From positions 3,793,501-3,857,500 of the forward strand of contig NZ_CP150917.1 in the NCBI RefSeq assembly GCF_039908645.1: 64,000 nt of DNA, written 5' to 3'. This stretch comes from Pseudomonas helvetica (GTDB lineage: Bacteria; Pseudomonadota; Gammaproteobacteria; Pseudomonadales; Pseudomonadaceae). Under the pieces are notes generated by a model. It searched no databases. It saw only the letters and a program-made list of their open reading frames with translations, and was not told where the DNA came from. The stretch's first letter is position 1. The number at the start of each line of letters is the position of its first letter. Position numbers and translations under genes: made by a program. Below are positions 18,506 through 26,799 of the stretch, in pieces.

Positions 18506-18907
18506 ATGACAGCCTCTCTCCAGATTCGACAACCCTGCCCGCCCGGCGCCTGCGATTGCAGGCGCGAACAGTTGCTGGACATACCCAGCGCGGACTTGCG
18601 CATCCTGCACCTGACCCGCCAGGAGGAAAAGCGCCTGCTCGACCGGCTGGAGAATCTGCAGAGCCTGGCCGACCTCGAGCACATGCAGCGGCGGATGTAC
18701 GAGCAGTTAGGCATTCGCGTGCACATCACCCCAAGCGTGCACGAAGTGCGAAGCATGCGCGGCATCGGCATTCAGCTTCTGGACCTGCCAGGGCTGTGCC
18801 GCAAAACCCGTCAGTCGATTCCAGCCGCCATTCGTCGCGGTCTGGAAAAACACCCCGAGATTGCCTACGAGCTGCTTAACGCTCACGACCTTTTGCGCGA
18901 TGCCTGA
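18506..18907 (+). CDS. Uncharacterised protein with N-terminal CPPGACDC cysteine cluster
   Basis: A 133-residue soluble protein. Near its start it has PCPPGACDCRRE, three cysteines in a C-x4-C-x-C arrangement that could bind metal or iron-sulfur. The remainder is mostly helical and charged (LTRQEEKRLLDRLENLQSL, then QSIPAAIRRGLEKHPEIAYELL). The ATG at 18506 is preceded by GGAG at a short distance; an in-frame TTG at 18497 is possible. It converges with the Lrp-type gene. I know similar short proteins only as hypotheticals. Confidence 0.75.
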   Translation: MTASLQIRQPCPPGACDCRREQLLDIPSADLRILHLTRQEEKRLLDRLENLQSLADLEHMQRRMYEQLGIRVHITPSVHEVRSMRGIGIQLLDLPGLCRKTRQSIPAAIRRGLEKHPEIAYELLNAHDLLRDA

Positions 18908-18971
18908 GGCGCCGCCCGGCGTGCACCTCTTGCAAAGACGCAGCGGGCGACAAGCGGTTACTGAGAACGTC

Positions 18972-19460
18972 TCAATGGCGCAGCAATTTGCGCAGCGGCA
19001 CGCCATCCTTGAGCACGGGCGACTTGATGACGATGTAACTGAAGTACTTGGAGATGCCGATGTTCTTGTCCAGCAGGCTCTCGATCACTTCCTGATAGTG
19101 CTGGATGCTGCGGGTCATGAAGCGCACCAGATAATCGTAGCCACCGCTGATCAGATGGCATTCGAGCACTTCATCCACCAGGCGGATATTGGACTCGAAC
19201 TTGGCGAAGTCTTCGCGCTTGTGATCGCTCAGGGTGATCTCGGTGAACACCGTGACCGAGTCAGTGATCTTGGCCAGGTTCAAATGCGCCTTGTAACTCG
19301 AGATGTACCCGGCCGACTCCAGTCGCTTGACCCGTTGCAGGCACGGGCTGGCTGACAGCCCCACGGCATCGGCCAGGCTGACGTTGGTCATGCGCCCGTC
19401 TTTTTGCAACTCAACCAAGATGCTGATGTCGATCCGGTCCAGTTTCACTAAACCTTCCAT
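18972..19460 (-). CDS. Lrp/AsnC family transcriptional regulator
   Basis: Feast/famine regulator of 162 residues. The helix-turn-helix is at about 8-55 (TNVSLADAVGLSASPCLQRVKRL contains the recognition helix), followed by the RAM/AsnC ligand domain at about 70-150. It lies at the downstream end of the GABA gene group, 45 bp after the HAD gene. Lrp-type proteins usually sense amino acids and often regulate adjacent catabolic genes, so gabT/gabD or the large import operon are plausible targets. Confidence 0.93.
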   Translation of the reverse strand: MEGLVKLDRIDISILVELQKDGRMTNVSLADAVGLSASPCLQRVKRLESAGYISSYKAHLNLAKITDSVTVFTEITLSDHKREDFAKFESNIRLVDEVLECHLISGGYDYLVRFMTRSIQHYQEVIESLLDKNIGISKYFSYIVIKSPVLKDGVPLRKLLRH

Positions 19461-19505
19461 TGCGTACCTCTTGATTGCCGTTTGTAGGACAATCTTCTAG
19501 CAAAA

Positions 19506-20162
19506 TCAGCGCCGTAAAGACAGCTGATGCTGAGCCACCAGGTCAGCCATGCTGTTGATGCAGTAATCCGCCGCACACGACGTTGCAGGTTTTGCCCGCC
19601 CGCGACAAATCAGGCACACATCGCTGGCCGTCTGCCGACCGGCAGACGGTCGGGTCACTTGCAGGATCTCCCGGGCCTCAAGCCCATTGGCCTGTAACCA
19701 GTCCCGATCCAGCAAGGGATCGCTGGCCAGTGAAATGAAGTCGTCGGGCATGACCCCCAAACGCTCACAGAGCAGCCCTCGATCTTCGGCATCCCGATCG
19801 CCCTGCACCAGCAAGCGATAGAACTTGCGCAGGTACAACATCGCGCCGGGCGCGTCCTCGAACAGCGACCAACTGGCCACCGAACGGGCAAAACTCATGC
19901 CCTCCTCCCAACTGGCTCGCAGCCCCCAGCGCTCGGCCAACTGCCGATGGGCGAAACACAGCAAGCCACTGAAGCCCAGCTCACCGAAACGCGAGTAGAG
20001 CGCACGCACCACCTCGCCGTACTCGGCCAATACCTGTTCCTTGTCCGGACGACCGCCAAGGCTGTCGAGCAGCGGTTGCAGCGCCGTCCAGACTCCCGAA
20101 TCGCGATCGACCAGGACTTCATCGCAATCGATGAGCAACGCTCGATAATCAGTCAGCCCCAT
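19506..20162 (-). CDS. HAD superfamily hydrolase
   Basis: Haloacid-dehalogenase-fold hydrolase of 218 residues. Motif I is DCDEVLVD (residues 12-19), so the catalytic Asp and acid Asp are kept but the usual DxDGT third position is Glu. The cap region spans about 25-110 and a motif II/III region follows (LVQGDRD, ASDPLLDRD). The C-terminus has an unusual cysteine-rich stretch (DVCLICRGRAKPATSCAADYC). I start at ATG 20162. A phosphatase or dehalogenase activity is expected; the substrate is unknown. Position after gabT suggests an accessory role. Confidence 0.82.
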   Translation of the reverse strand: MGLTDYRALLIDCDEVLVDRDSGVWTALQPLLDSLGGRPDKEQVLAEYGEVVRALYSRFGELGFSGLLCFAHRQLAERWGLRASWEEGMSFARSVASWSLFEDAPGAMLYLRKFYRLLVQGDRDAEDRGLLCERLGVMPDDFISLASDPLLDRDWLQANGLEAREILQVTRPSAGRQTASDVCLICRGRAKPATSCAADYCINSMADLVAQHQLSLRR

Positions 20163-20257
20163 GGTACGCCAAGCCTCCAATAATGCACTCCGTCACTCCA
20201 TGCGCCATAAATGCTCACGGGCGACACCTTGCAGTATCGCCCGGAGCACGCGGGAAC

Positions 20258-21550
20258 TCAGTTCAAGACGCGTGCCAATGCTGCTTCAAGAATCTGCAGC
20301 GCTTCGTCGATCTGATCTTCTGTTGTCACCAGCGGCGCAAGGAAGCGCAGCACGTTGCGGTAAACGCCGCATTTGATCACCAGCAGCCCCCCCGCTCGGG
20401 CTTCGTCGATCAGCCGCTGATTCAGGTCCGCATCCGGGGTACGCGCGTCGTCATCCTTGATCAGTTCGATCGCCAGCATGAACCCGCTGCCGCGCACGTC
20501 GCCGATTTGCCGGTGACGGGCCTGCAAGCGCAGCAACCCCTGACGCAAACGCTCGCCCAGGGCATCGCCACGCGCCAGCAGCTGTTCTTGCTCGTAGGCT
20601 TCAATTACCGCCAGCGCTGCGGCGCATGACAGCGCGTTACCGCCGTAAGTACCACCCAGGCCACCAGGCAATGGCGCGTCCATGATCCCGGCCTTGCCAA
20701 CCACACCGGACAACGGTAGACCACCGGCAAGACTTTTGGCGACAGTCACCAGGTCCGGCTGGATGCCGGCGTGCTGGAAACCGAACCACTTGCCGGTACG
20801 GCCAAAACCGGTCTGGATTTCATCGAGAATCAGCACAATCCCGTGTTTTTCAGTGAGGGCGCGCAACGCCTGGAGGAACTCCACCGGTGCCGAGAGGAAA
20901 CCACCGTCGCCCTGGACCGGTTCAATGATGATTGCCGCAACCCGCTCAGGGGCAACCTGGGTGGCCAGCAACTCGTCCAGTGCCTTGAGCGCCATCTCGC
21001 TGCTGACGCCGCGATAGGCGTTCGGATACGGCGTATGGAACACCTCCGGCGCGAACGGCCCGAAGTTCTGCTTGTACGGCTGGCTCATGCCGGTCAGCGT
21101 GGTGCCGAGCAAGGTGCGACCGTGAAACCCGCCACGAAACGCAATCACCGCTGAGCGATTGGTGTGAGCGCGGGCGATCTTCACCGCGTTTTCCACGGCC
21201 TCGGCGCCAGAGGTAAAGAACGCCGCTTTATAGGCTTCGTTGCCGCCGATCATTTCGCACAGGCGCTGGGCCAGATCGAGATAAGGCTTATAGGCCACCA
21301 CCTGAAAACATGCGTGGGAGACCTTTTGCAACTGGGCCTGCACCGCGGCGACCACCTTGGGGTGGTTATGACCGATGTTCAGCACGCCAATGCCGCCGAC
21401 AAAATCCAGGTAGCGCTTGCCGTCCACGTCCCACAACTCGGCACCTTGGGCGCGATCGATCACCAACGGGTGAGCGGTAACCAGGCCACGTGGCACGAAT
21501 TGATCGCGCTGACGGAGCAAATGAGGGGTTTCGTCGACTTTGCTGTTCAT
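20258..21550 (-). CDS. gabT: 4-aminobutyrate--2-oxoglutarate transaminase
   Basis: Class III PLP aminotransferase of 430 residues that converts GABA and 2-oxoglutarate to succinate semialdehyde and glutamate. Motifs include the PLP-contact TSGAEAVE (113-120), D243 in LDEIQTGFGRTG and the PLP lysine K272 in TVAKSLAGG. The ATG at 21550 (MNSKVDETPHLL) matches the usual Pseudomonas GabT N-terminus; an ATG four codons upstream is possible. gabD lies nearby at 23914-25371 but is separated by two genes. 5-aminovalerate could be an additional substrate, as for other Pseudomonas homologues. Confidence 0.92.
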   Translation of the reverse strand: MNSKVDETPHLLRQRDQFVPRGLVTAHPLVIDRAQGAELWDVDGKRYLDFVGGIGVLNIGHNHPKVVAAVQAQLQKVSHACFQVVAYKPYLDLAQRLCEMIGGNEAYKAAFFTSGAEAVENAVKIARAHTNRSAVIAFRGGFHGRTLLGTTLTGMSQPYKQNFGPFAPEVFHTPYPNAYRGVSSEMALKALDELLATQVAPERVAAIIIEPVQGDGGFLSAPVEFLQALRALTEKHGIVLILDEIQTGFGRTGKWFGFQHAGIQPDLVTVAKSLAGGLPLSGVVGKAGIMDAPLPGGLGGTYGGNALSCAAALAVIEAYEQEQLLARGDALGERLRQGLLRLQARHRQIGDVRGSGFMLAIELIKDDDARTPDADLNQRLIDEARAGGLLVIKCGVYRNVLRFLAPLVTTEDQIDEALQILEAALARVLN

Positions 21551-21822
21551 GGCATTTCCCATCGTGAGTCCGGCAACCGGGAGGTGGTTGCGATGGTGTT
21601 CAGGTTAAGGCTTGTGCGAAACGAACTACGCCGAACTTGCGCCCTGAGAAATTCGGATCGACTGTTTTCACCCCGCCAAACGGCAGATTCCTTCAGCCCG
21701 CCGAATCTGCCGGGGCATGCCTGATAGAAACAGGCGCAACGCGTTTAACCCGGCCCTTTCGACAGATCCTGCGCTGGCGTTGCGCGATGATGGACAGCCT
21801 CTTCACCCTTCAGGAAATGCCC

Positions 21823-22749
21823 ATGGCCCTGCTTTATAAAGCTGACCCGGTACGCGGCGAACAGTGGAAAGCGCTGTTCGCCGAGCATGCCCCGGATATC
21901 GAATGGCGCGCCTGGCCGGACATCGGCGATCCCAAAGACATTCAGTACCTGGCCGCCTGGCAGGCACCGGATGATCTCGAGGTTCTGCTGCCCAATCTGC
22001 GCGTATTGTTTGCGTTGTCCGCCGGGGTCGATCAACTGGACTTGAGCCGCTTGCCGACAAACTTGCCGGTGGTGCGCCTGCTGGACCCTGGCATCACTCG
22101 CGGCATGTGCGAATACGCCAGTTTCGCGGTGCTCAGCCTGCACCGGGACATGCTGCGCTATCGCCAGCAACAAATGGCCCGGTGCTGGCAGGCTCACTTG
22201 CTGCAACCGGCAGCCAAGCGCCGGGTTGGCGTCATGGGCCTCGGGACCCAGGCCCGGCAGATTCTGGCGACCTTGCAGCCCCTGGGTTTTACGTTGTCCG
22301 GCTGGGCGCGCAGTGCCCATCAAGTCCCGGGCGTCGATTGCCATGCCGGCAACGAGCAACTGCCAGCGTTCCTGAGCCAGTGCGACATTCTGTTGTGCGT
22401 ACTGCCGCTGACCGAACAGACCCACGGCATCCTCGACCGCACACTGTTCCAGCAACTGCCCCGTGGCGCAGCGCTGATCAACATGGGCCGTGGCGGGCAT
22501 CTGGTGGAAAGTGATTTGCTCGAGGCGCTGGACAGCGGGCAACTGAGCGGTGCGGTACTCGATGTGCTACAGGAAGAACCGGCGCCGGTGGATCATCCGT
22601 TTTGGGACCATCCGCAGATTCTGCTGACCCCGCACATTGCGGCGATGACACAACCGGAAAGTGCGTTTGGGGTGTTGTTGGAGAATATTCGGCGGTATGA
22701 GCGGGGGGAGAAAATGGTGGGTGAAGTTGATCGCATCCAAGGTTACTGA
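21823..22749 (+). CDS. D-2-hydroxyacid dehydrogenase (GhrA-type glyoxylate/hydroxypyruvate reductase)
   Basis: NAD(P)H-dependent 2-ketoacid reductase of 308 residues, close to E. coli GhrA in length. The nucleotide-binding motif is VGVMGLGTQARQILA. Catalytic residues expected for the family are Arg in NMGRGGH, Glu in QEEPAP and His in LTPHIAA. I prefer the ATG at 21823 because AGGA lies seven bases upstream; an ATG at 21817 and longer in-frame extensions have none. It is the only plus-strand gene within the GABA group and is divergent from gabT. Confidence 0.88.
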   Translation: MALLYKADPVRGEQWKALFAEHAPDIEWRAWPDIGDPKDIQYLAAWQAPDDLEVLLPNLRVLFALSAGVDQLDLSRLPTNLPVVRLLDPGITRGMCEYASFAVLSLHRDMLRYRQQQMARCWQAHLLQPAAKRRVGVMGLGTQARQILATLQPLGFTLSGWARSAHQVPGVDCHAGNEQLPAFLSQCDILLCVLPLTEQTHGILDRTLFQQLPRGAALINMGRGGHLVESDLLEALDSGQLSGAVLDVLQEEPAPVDHPFWDHPQILLTPHIAAMTQPESAFGVLLENIRRYERGEKMVGEVDRIQGY

Positions 22750-22768
22750 CTAAAACACCATTGAGGCA

Positions 22769-22789
22769 TTCCCACGCTCTGCGTGGGAA
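22769..22789. terminator. Hairpin between convergent genes
   Basis: Perfect nine-base inverted repeat TTCCCACGC-TCT-GCGTGGGAA between the convergent GhrA-type and tartrate-dehydrogenase-type genes. This palindrome is also a recurrent short repeat in Pseudomonas genomes. It lacks a long T-run, so a role as bidirectional terminator is probable but unproven. Confidence 0.55.
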
Positions 22790-22807
22790 CGATCAACATC
22801 AACAAAC

Positions 22808-23887
22808 TCAAAGTCGGTCAGCAATCGCCTTTCCAACATCCTGAGTCGAGCCCTTCCCGCCCAGATCCGGCGTGATCGGCCCCTCGGCAATCACCCGCTC
22901 GATTGCCTGCAAAATCCCGTCATGCGCCGCGCGATAACGCTCATCACCGTTACCGAGGAAATCGAGCATTAATGCCCCGGACCAGATCATCGCAATCGGG
23001 TTGGCGATGTTTTGCCCGTAGATATCCGGCGCCGAGCCATGCACCGGTTCGAACAGCGATGGAAAACGCCGCTCCGGGTCGAGATTTGCCGATGGCGCAA
23101 TGCCGATAGTGCCAGCACACGCCGGCCCGAGGTCGGAGAGAATGTCGCCGAACAGGTTCGACGCCACCACCACATCAAAGCGGTCCGGTTGCAGCACGAA
23201 ACGCGCGCACAGAATGTCGATGTGCTGTTTGTCCCAGGTGATCTCCGGGTACTGCGCGGCCATCAATGCGGTGCGCTCATCCCAGTACGGCATGCTGATG
23301 GAAATCCCGTTGGACTTGGTCGCCGCCGTCAGGCGTTTGCGCGGTCGGGTCTGGGCCAGCTCGAAGGCGAACTTGAGAATCCGGTCGACGCCGCGTCGGG
23401 TGAACACCGACTCTTGCAGCACGAACTCATGCTCGGTGCCTTCGAACATCTTGCCGCCGACCGAGGAATATTCACCTTCGGTGTTCTCACGAATCACCAC
23501 GAAATCGATATCCCCCGGCTTGCGGCCGGCCAATGGGCACGGCACGCCGGGGAATAACCGCACCGGGCGGATATTCACGTACTGGTCGAAATCCCGACGG
23601 AATTTCAGCAGCGAACCCCACAGGGAAATGTGGTCCGGCACCTTGTCCGGCCAGCCCACGGCGCCGAAGTAAATCGCATCAAAACCCTTGAGCTGTTCGA
23701 ACCAGTCGTCGGGCATCATCTGCCCGTGCTCCAGGTAGTAATCGCAGTGCGCCCAGTCGAGCACCTCGATGCTCAACTCCAGCTGCCATTTCTTCGCCGC
23801 CTGCTCCAGTACCCGCAGCCCTTCGGGCAGGACTTCCTTGCCGATGCCATCGCCGGCAATCGCGGCGATTCTGAATGTCTTGCTCAT
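22808..23887 (-). CDS. Tartrate dehydrogenase/D-malate dehydrogenase (beta-decarboxylating)
   Basis: Isocitrate/isopropylmalate-type oxidative decarboxylase of 359 residues. The family signature is NLFGDILSDLGPACAGTIG near residues 244-262, with substrate- and metal-binding segments IRENTEGEY and the catalytic Lys-Ser region TAATKSN. It closely resembles Pseudomonas TtuC/DmlA, which act on L-tartrate and D-malate with NAD and Mn. I start at ATG 23887 (a TTG precedes it). It follows gabD by 26 bp and is likely cotranscribed with it. Confidence 0.88.
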   Translation of the reverse strand: MSKTFRIAAIAGDGIGKEVLPEGLRVLEQAAKKWQLELSIEVLDWAHCDYYLEHGQMMPDDWFEQLKGFDAIYFGAVGWPDKVPDHISLWGSLLKFRRDFDQYVNIRPVRLFPGVPCPLAGRKPGDIDFVVIRENTEGEYSSVGGKMFEGTEHEFVLQESVFTRRGVDRILKFAFELAQTRPRKRLTAATKSNGISISMPYWDERTALMAAQYPEITWDKQHIDILCARFVLQPDRFDVVVASNLFGDILSDLGPACAGTIGIAPSANLDPERRFPSLFEPVHGSAPDIYGQNIANPIAMIWSGALMLDFLGNGDERYRAAHDGILQAIERVIAEGPITPDLGGKGSTQDVGKAIADRL

Positions 23888-23913
23888 CAATCGTGGCTCC
23901 CCGTGTCTGTGAG

Positions 23914-25371
23914 TTACAGCCCGCCAATGTGGAAGGCTTTGACTTCAAGGTATTCATCCAGGCCGTACTTGCTGCCTTCACGGCCCAGGCCCGACTGCTT
24001 GATGCCGCCGAACGGCGCGACTTCCATGGAAATGATCCCGGTGTTGAGGCCGACCATGCCGAACTCCAGCGCTTCGCCGAAACGCCACGAGCGGCGCAGG
24101 TCCTGAGTGAAATAGTAGGCGCCCAGTCCATAAGGCGTGGCATTGGCCAGCGCGAGTGCTTCGGCCTCCTCGGTAAAGCGCATTAACGGCGCCACCGGGC
24201 CGAAGGTTTCTTCGTTGGCCAGCAGCATGCCGGCGTGGGTATCGCCGAGTACCGTTGGCTGGACAAATTGACTATCGCCCTCGGGAACACCACCGCAGAG
24301 CAACCGCGCGCCCTGGCTCAGGGCATCGTCGATATGCCGGGCGACTTTGCTCACTGCCGCCGGATTGATCAGCGGGCCGATGGTGACATCGGCGTCGAGG
24401 CCATTGCCGACTTTGAGCTTGCCCACCTCCTCCACCAGCCGCTGGGCGAAGCGCTCGTAGATGCCGTCCTGCACCAGGATGCGGTTGGCACAGACGCAGG
24501 TCTGCCCGGCGTTGCGAAACTTGCTGAGCATGATGCCCGCCACCGCCTGCTCCAGGTCAGCATCGTCGAACACAATAAATGGCGCATTGCCGCCCAGCTC
24601 CAGGCTCAAGCGCTTGATGTGTTCGGCGCTCTGGCGCATCAGCAAGCGGCCGACCGCTGTCGAGCCGGTGAAGGAAATCTTCCGTACGCTCGGGTTGCCG
24701 GTCAGCTCTTCACCGATGCCGGCGGGCATTCCGGTCAGCACGTTGAACACCCCGGCCGGAATCCCGACGCGTTCGGCCAGCACTGCCAGCGCCAGCGCCG
24801 ACAATGGCGTCAGGTCCGAGGGTTTGACGATGATCGGGCAACCCGCCGCCAAGGCCGGCGCGCACTTGCGGGTGATCATCGCGTTGGGGAAGTTCCACGG
24901 GGTGATGGCGGCGCAGACCCCCACCGGTTGCTTGAGGGTCAGCAGTCGGCGGTCGCCGCTGGGGGCCGGTATGGTTTCGCCGTAAACCCGGCGGGCCTCT
25001 TCGGCAAACCATTTGACGAAACCGGCGCCGTAGCGAATTTCGCCTTTGGCTTCGTTGAGCGGTTTGCCCTGCTCGCAAGTCATGATCAACGCGAGGTCAT
25101 CGAGGTTGTCGATCATCGCCTGATACCAGCGCTCCAGCAGCGCCGCACGCTCGGCCGCCGGGCGCGCACGCCAGGCTGGCCAGGCTTTTTCGGCGGCGTC
25201 GATGGCGCGGCGGGTTTCCGTGCCTTGCATCGCCGGTACGCGGGCAAGCAACTGGCCGTTGGCCGGGTCGATGACGTCCAGCGTCGCGGCGTTGTCGGCG
25301 CCGATCCACTGCCCGTCAACATAGGCGAGTTCTGCCAAAAGGCTTGGGTCTTTCAAACGATTCTTGAGCAT
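23914..25371 (-). CDS. gabD: NADP-dependent succinate-semialdehyde dehydrogenase
   Basis: Aldehyde dehydrogenase of 485 residues that oxidises succinate semialdehyde to succinate. Catalytic residues are E258 (SLELGGNAP) and C292 (NAGQTCVCANR). The ITPWNFPNAMITRK cofactor segment is typical of GabD. I start at the ATG at 25371 (MLKNRLKDPSLL), matching the usual GabD N-terminus; the ORF extends 49 residues upstream without coding character. It completes the GABA pathway with gabT. Glutarate semialdehyde is a possible second substrate. Confidence 0.92.
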   Translation of the reverse strand: MLKNRLKDPSLLAELAYVDGQWIGADNAATLDVIDPANGQLLARVPAMQGTETRRAIDAAEKAWPAWRARPAAERAALLERWYQAMIDNLDDLALIMTCEQGKPLNEAKGEIRYGAGFVKWFAEEARRVYGETIPAPSGDRRLLTLKQPVGVCAAITPWNFPNAMITRKCAPALAAGCPIIVKPSDLTPLSALALAVLAERVGIPAGVFNVLTGMPAGIGEELTGNPSVRKISFTGSTAVGRLLMRQSAEHIKRLSLELGGNAPFIVFDDADLEQAVAGIMLSKFRNAGQTCVCANRILVQDGIYERFAQRLVEEVGKLKVGNGLDADVTIGPLINPAAVSKVARHIDDALSQGARLLCGGVPEGDSQFVQPTVLGDTHAGMLLANEETFGPVAPLMRFTEEAEALALANATPYGLGAYYFTQDLRRSWRFGEALEFGMVGLNTGIISMEVAPFGGIKQSGLGREGSKYGLDEYLEVKAFHIGGL

Positions 25372-25572
25372 GGTCGAGGTCCTGATCCGAGACACTTGCC
25401 AGTCTAGGGAGGTGCCTCGGAAGAGGATGCTGAAAGCGCCTTGAGGGCAGCGTCGGATGCTGAAAATCGCGGTGGGACGGCAGGCTCTACCGAAGGGGTT
25501 CGAGGAGCTGACAACCAACCCGCAACCCTGTGTGGATGCGGTGTGCCTGTCGAAATGGGGTTGCAGGTTTTA

Positions 25573-25620
25573 GGGCCGCTTCGCGACCCAACGGGGGCAA
25601 GCCCCCTCGCCACAGGGAAT
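25573..25620. repeat. REP-like element upstream of gabD
   Basis: Contains GGGCCGCTTCGCGACCC and GGGGGCAAGCCCCCTCGCCACAGGGA, the typical half of a Pseudomonas REP sequence. It lies in the 270-bp gap between the ArgE-type gene and gabD, separating the large operon from the gabD-tartrate dehydrogenase pair. It could act as an attenuating or 3-prime-protecting hairpin for the upstream transcript. Confidence 0.65.
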
Positions 25621-25641
25621 CGTATCGCCTGGGAATGATCA

Positions 25642-26799
25642 TCACTGTTTCAGGGAACCGAGCAACCCCTCGAGAAACCGCTCCCCGGCCTCCATCTGGC
25701 TGATCTCGATGAACTCGTCCGGCTTGTGCGCCTGTTCGATCGAACCCGGTCCGCAGACCACCACCGGCACATCCAGGCGCTGCTTGAACAAACCGCCTTC
25801 GGTGCCGAACGAGACTTTGGCGGTGCCGGTATCCGGTGCGGCGAAGTTCTTCAGAAAGCGCACCGCTTCGACACTCGGATGGGTATCGAGACCCGGATAA
25901 ACGTTGAGGGTTTCAATCTCGATGTCCGCCACACTGGAGAGCTTTTTGGCCTCGCGCACGATTACTTCCGCACGCTCTTGCATCTGCGCCAGGAACTGAT
26001 CCAGATCGTCTGCCGGCAGGTTGCGCACTTCGAAGTCGAGGGTGCAGAGGTTCGGCACGATGTTCAGCGCCTTACCGCCGACAATCTGCCCGACATGCAC
26101 CGTGCTGTAAGGCACGTCGTAGTCCGCATCCTGAGCGCCCTGCTCTTGCAATTGCTGTTGGCTTTGACGCAGTGCCGCGATGAAATCGCAGGCCACATGA
26201 ATCGCATTGACCGAGCGCGGTGCCAGCGATGAGTGCGCCTCCAGCCCCCGACAGTACGTGCGATAAGACCCCTTGCCCTTGTGCCCGAGCACAAACTGCA
26301 TGTTGGTCGGCTCACCAATCAGGCACAGGAATGGCCGCACCGGCGCCAGGTGCAACACGTCGAGCAAACGCCGCACACCGACGCAACCGGTCTCTTCGTC
26401 ATGGGACAGCGCCAGTTGCAGTGGTCGGCTCAACGAATGGTCGGCGGCGTCGAGCATGGCGTCGATGGCCAACGCGATAAAGCCCTTCATGTCGCAGCTG
26501 CCGCGACCGTAAATCCGCCCCTCCTGCACCGTCGCCTGAAACGCCGGAACGGTCCAGGCCTGGCCCGCTGCCGGGACCACGTCGGTGTGCCCGGACAGCA
26601 GAATCCCCGGCAACTCCTTAGGGCCGGTGCTGGCGAACAGATTGGCCTTCTTGCCTGTTTCATCCTTGACGATCAGCGACTCGATGCCCTTGCTCAGCAG
26701 CAGGTCGCGCACGTACTCGATCAAGGCCATATTCGACTCCGAAGACACGGTATCGAAGGCCATCAGCCGTTTGAGAATATCCAGTACACGGGGTTTCAT
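25642..26799 (-). CDS. Acetylornithine deacetylase-type M20 peptidase (ArgE family)
   Basis: Di-zinc deacylase of 385 residues, ArgE type. Metal-site motifs are SGHTDVVPA, GRGSCDMKG and HDEETGCVG. The lid-domain motif GLEAHSS carries the second-subunit His. The C-terminal H (EQAHKPDEF) is also present. It overlaps the upstream flavoprotein gene by four bases (ATGA) and ends the ten-gene operon. In this setting it may deacylate an N-acyl intermediate rather than serve arginine synthesis; Pseudomonas makes ornithine mainly through ArgJ. The exact substrate is open. Confidence 0.87.
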   Translation of the reverse strand: MKPRVLDILKRLMAFDTVSSESNMALIEYVRDLLLSKGIESLIVKDETGKKANLFASTGPKELPGILLSGHTDVVPAAGQAWTVPAFQATVQEGRIYGRGSCDMKGFIALAIDAMLDAADHSLSRPLQLALSHDEETGCVGVRRLLDVLHLAPVRPFLCLIGEPTNMQFVLGHKGKGSYRTYCRGLEAHSSLAPRSVNAIHVACDFIAALRQSQQQLQEQGAQDADYDVPYSTVHVGQIVGGKALNIVPNLCTLDFEVRNLPADDLDQFLAQMQERAEVIVREAKKLSSVADIEIETLNVYPGLDTHPSVEAVRFLKNFAAPDTGTAKVSFGTEGGLFKQRLDVPVVVCGPGSIEQAHKPDEFIEISQMEAGERFLEGLLGSLKQ

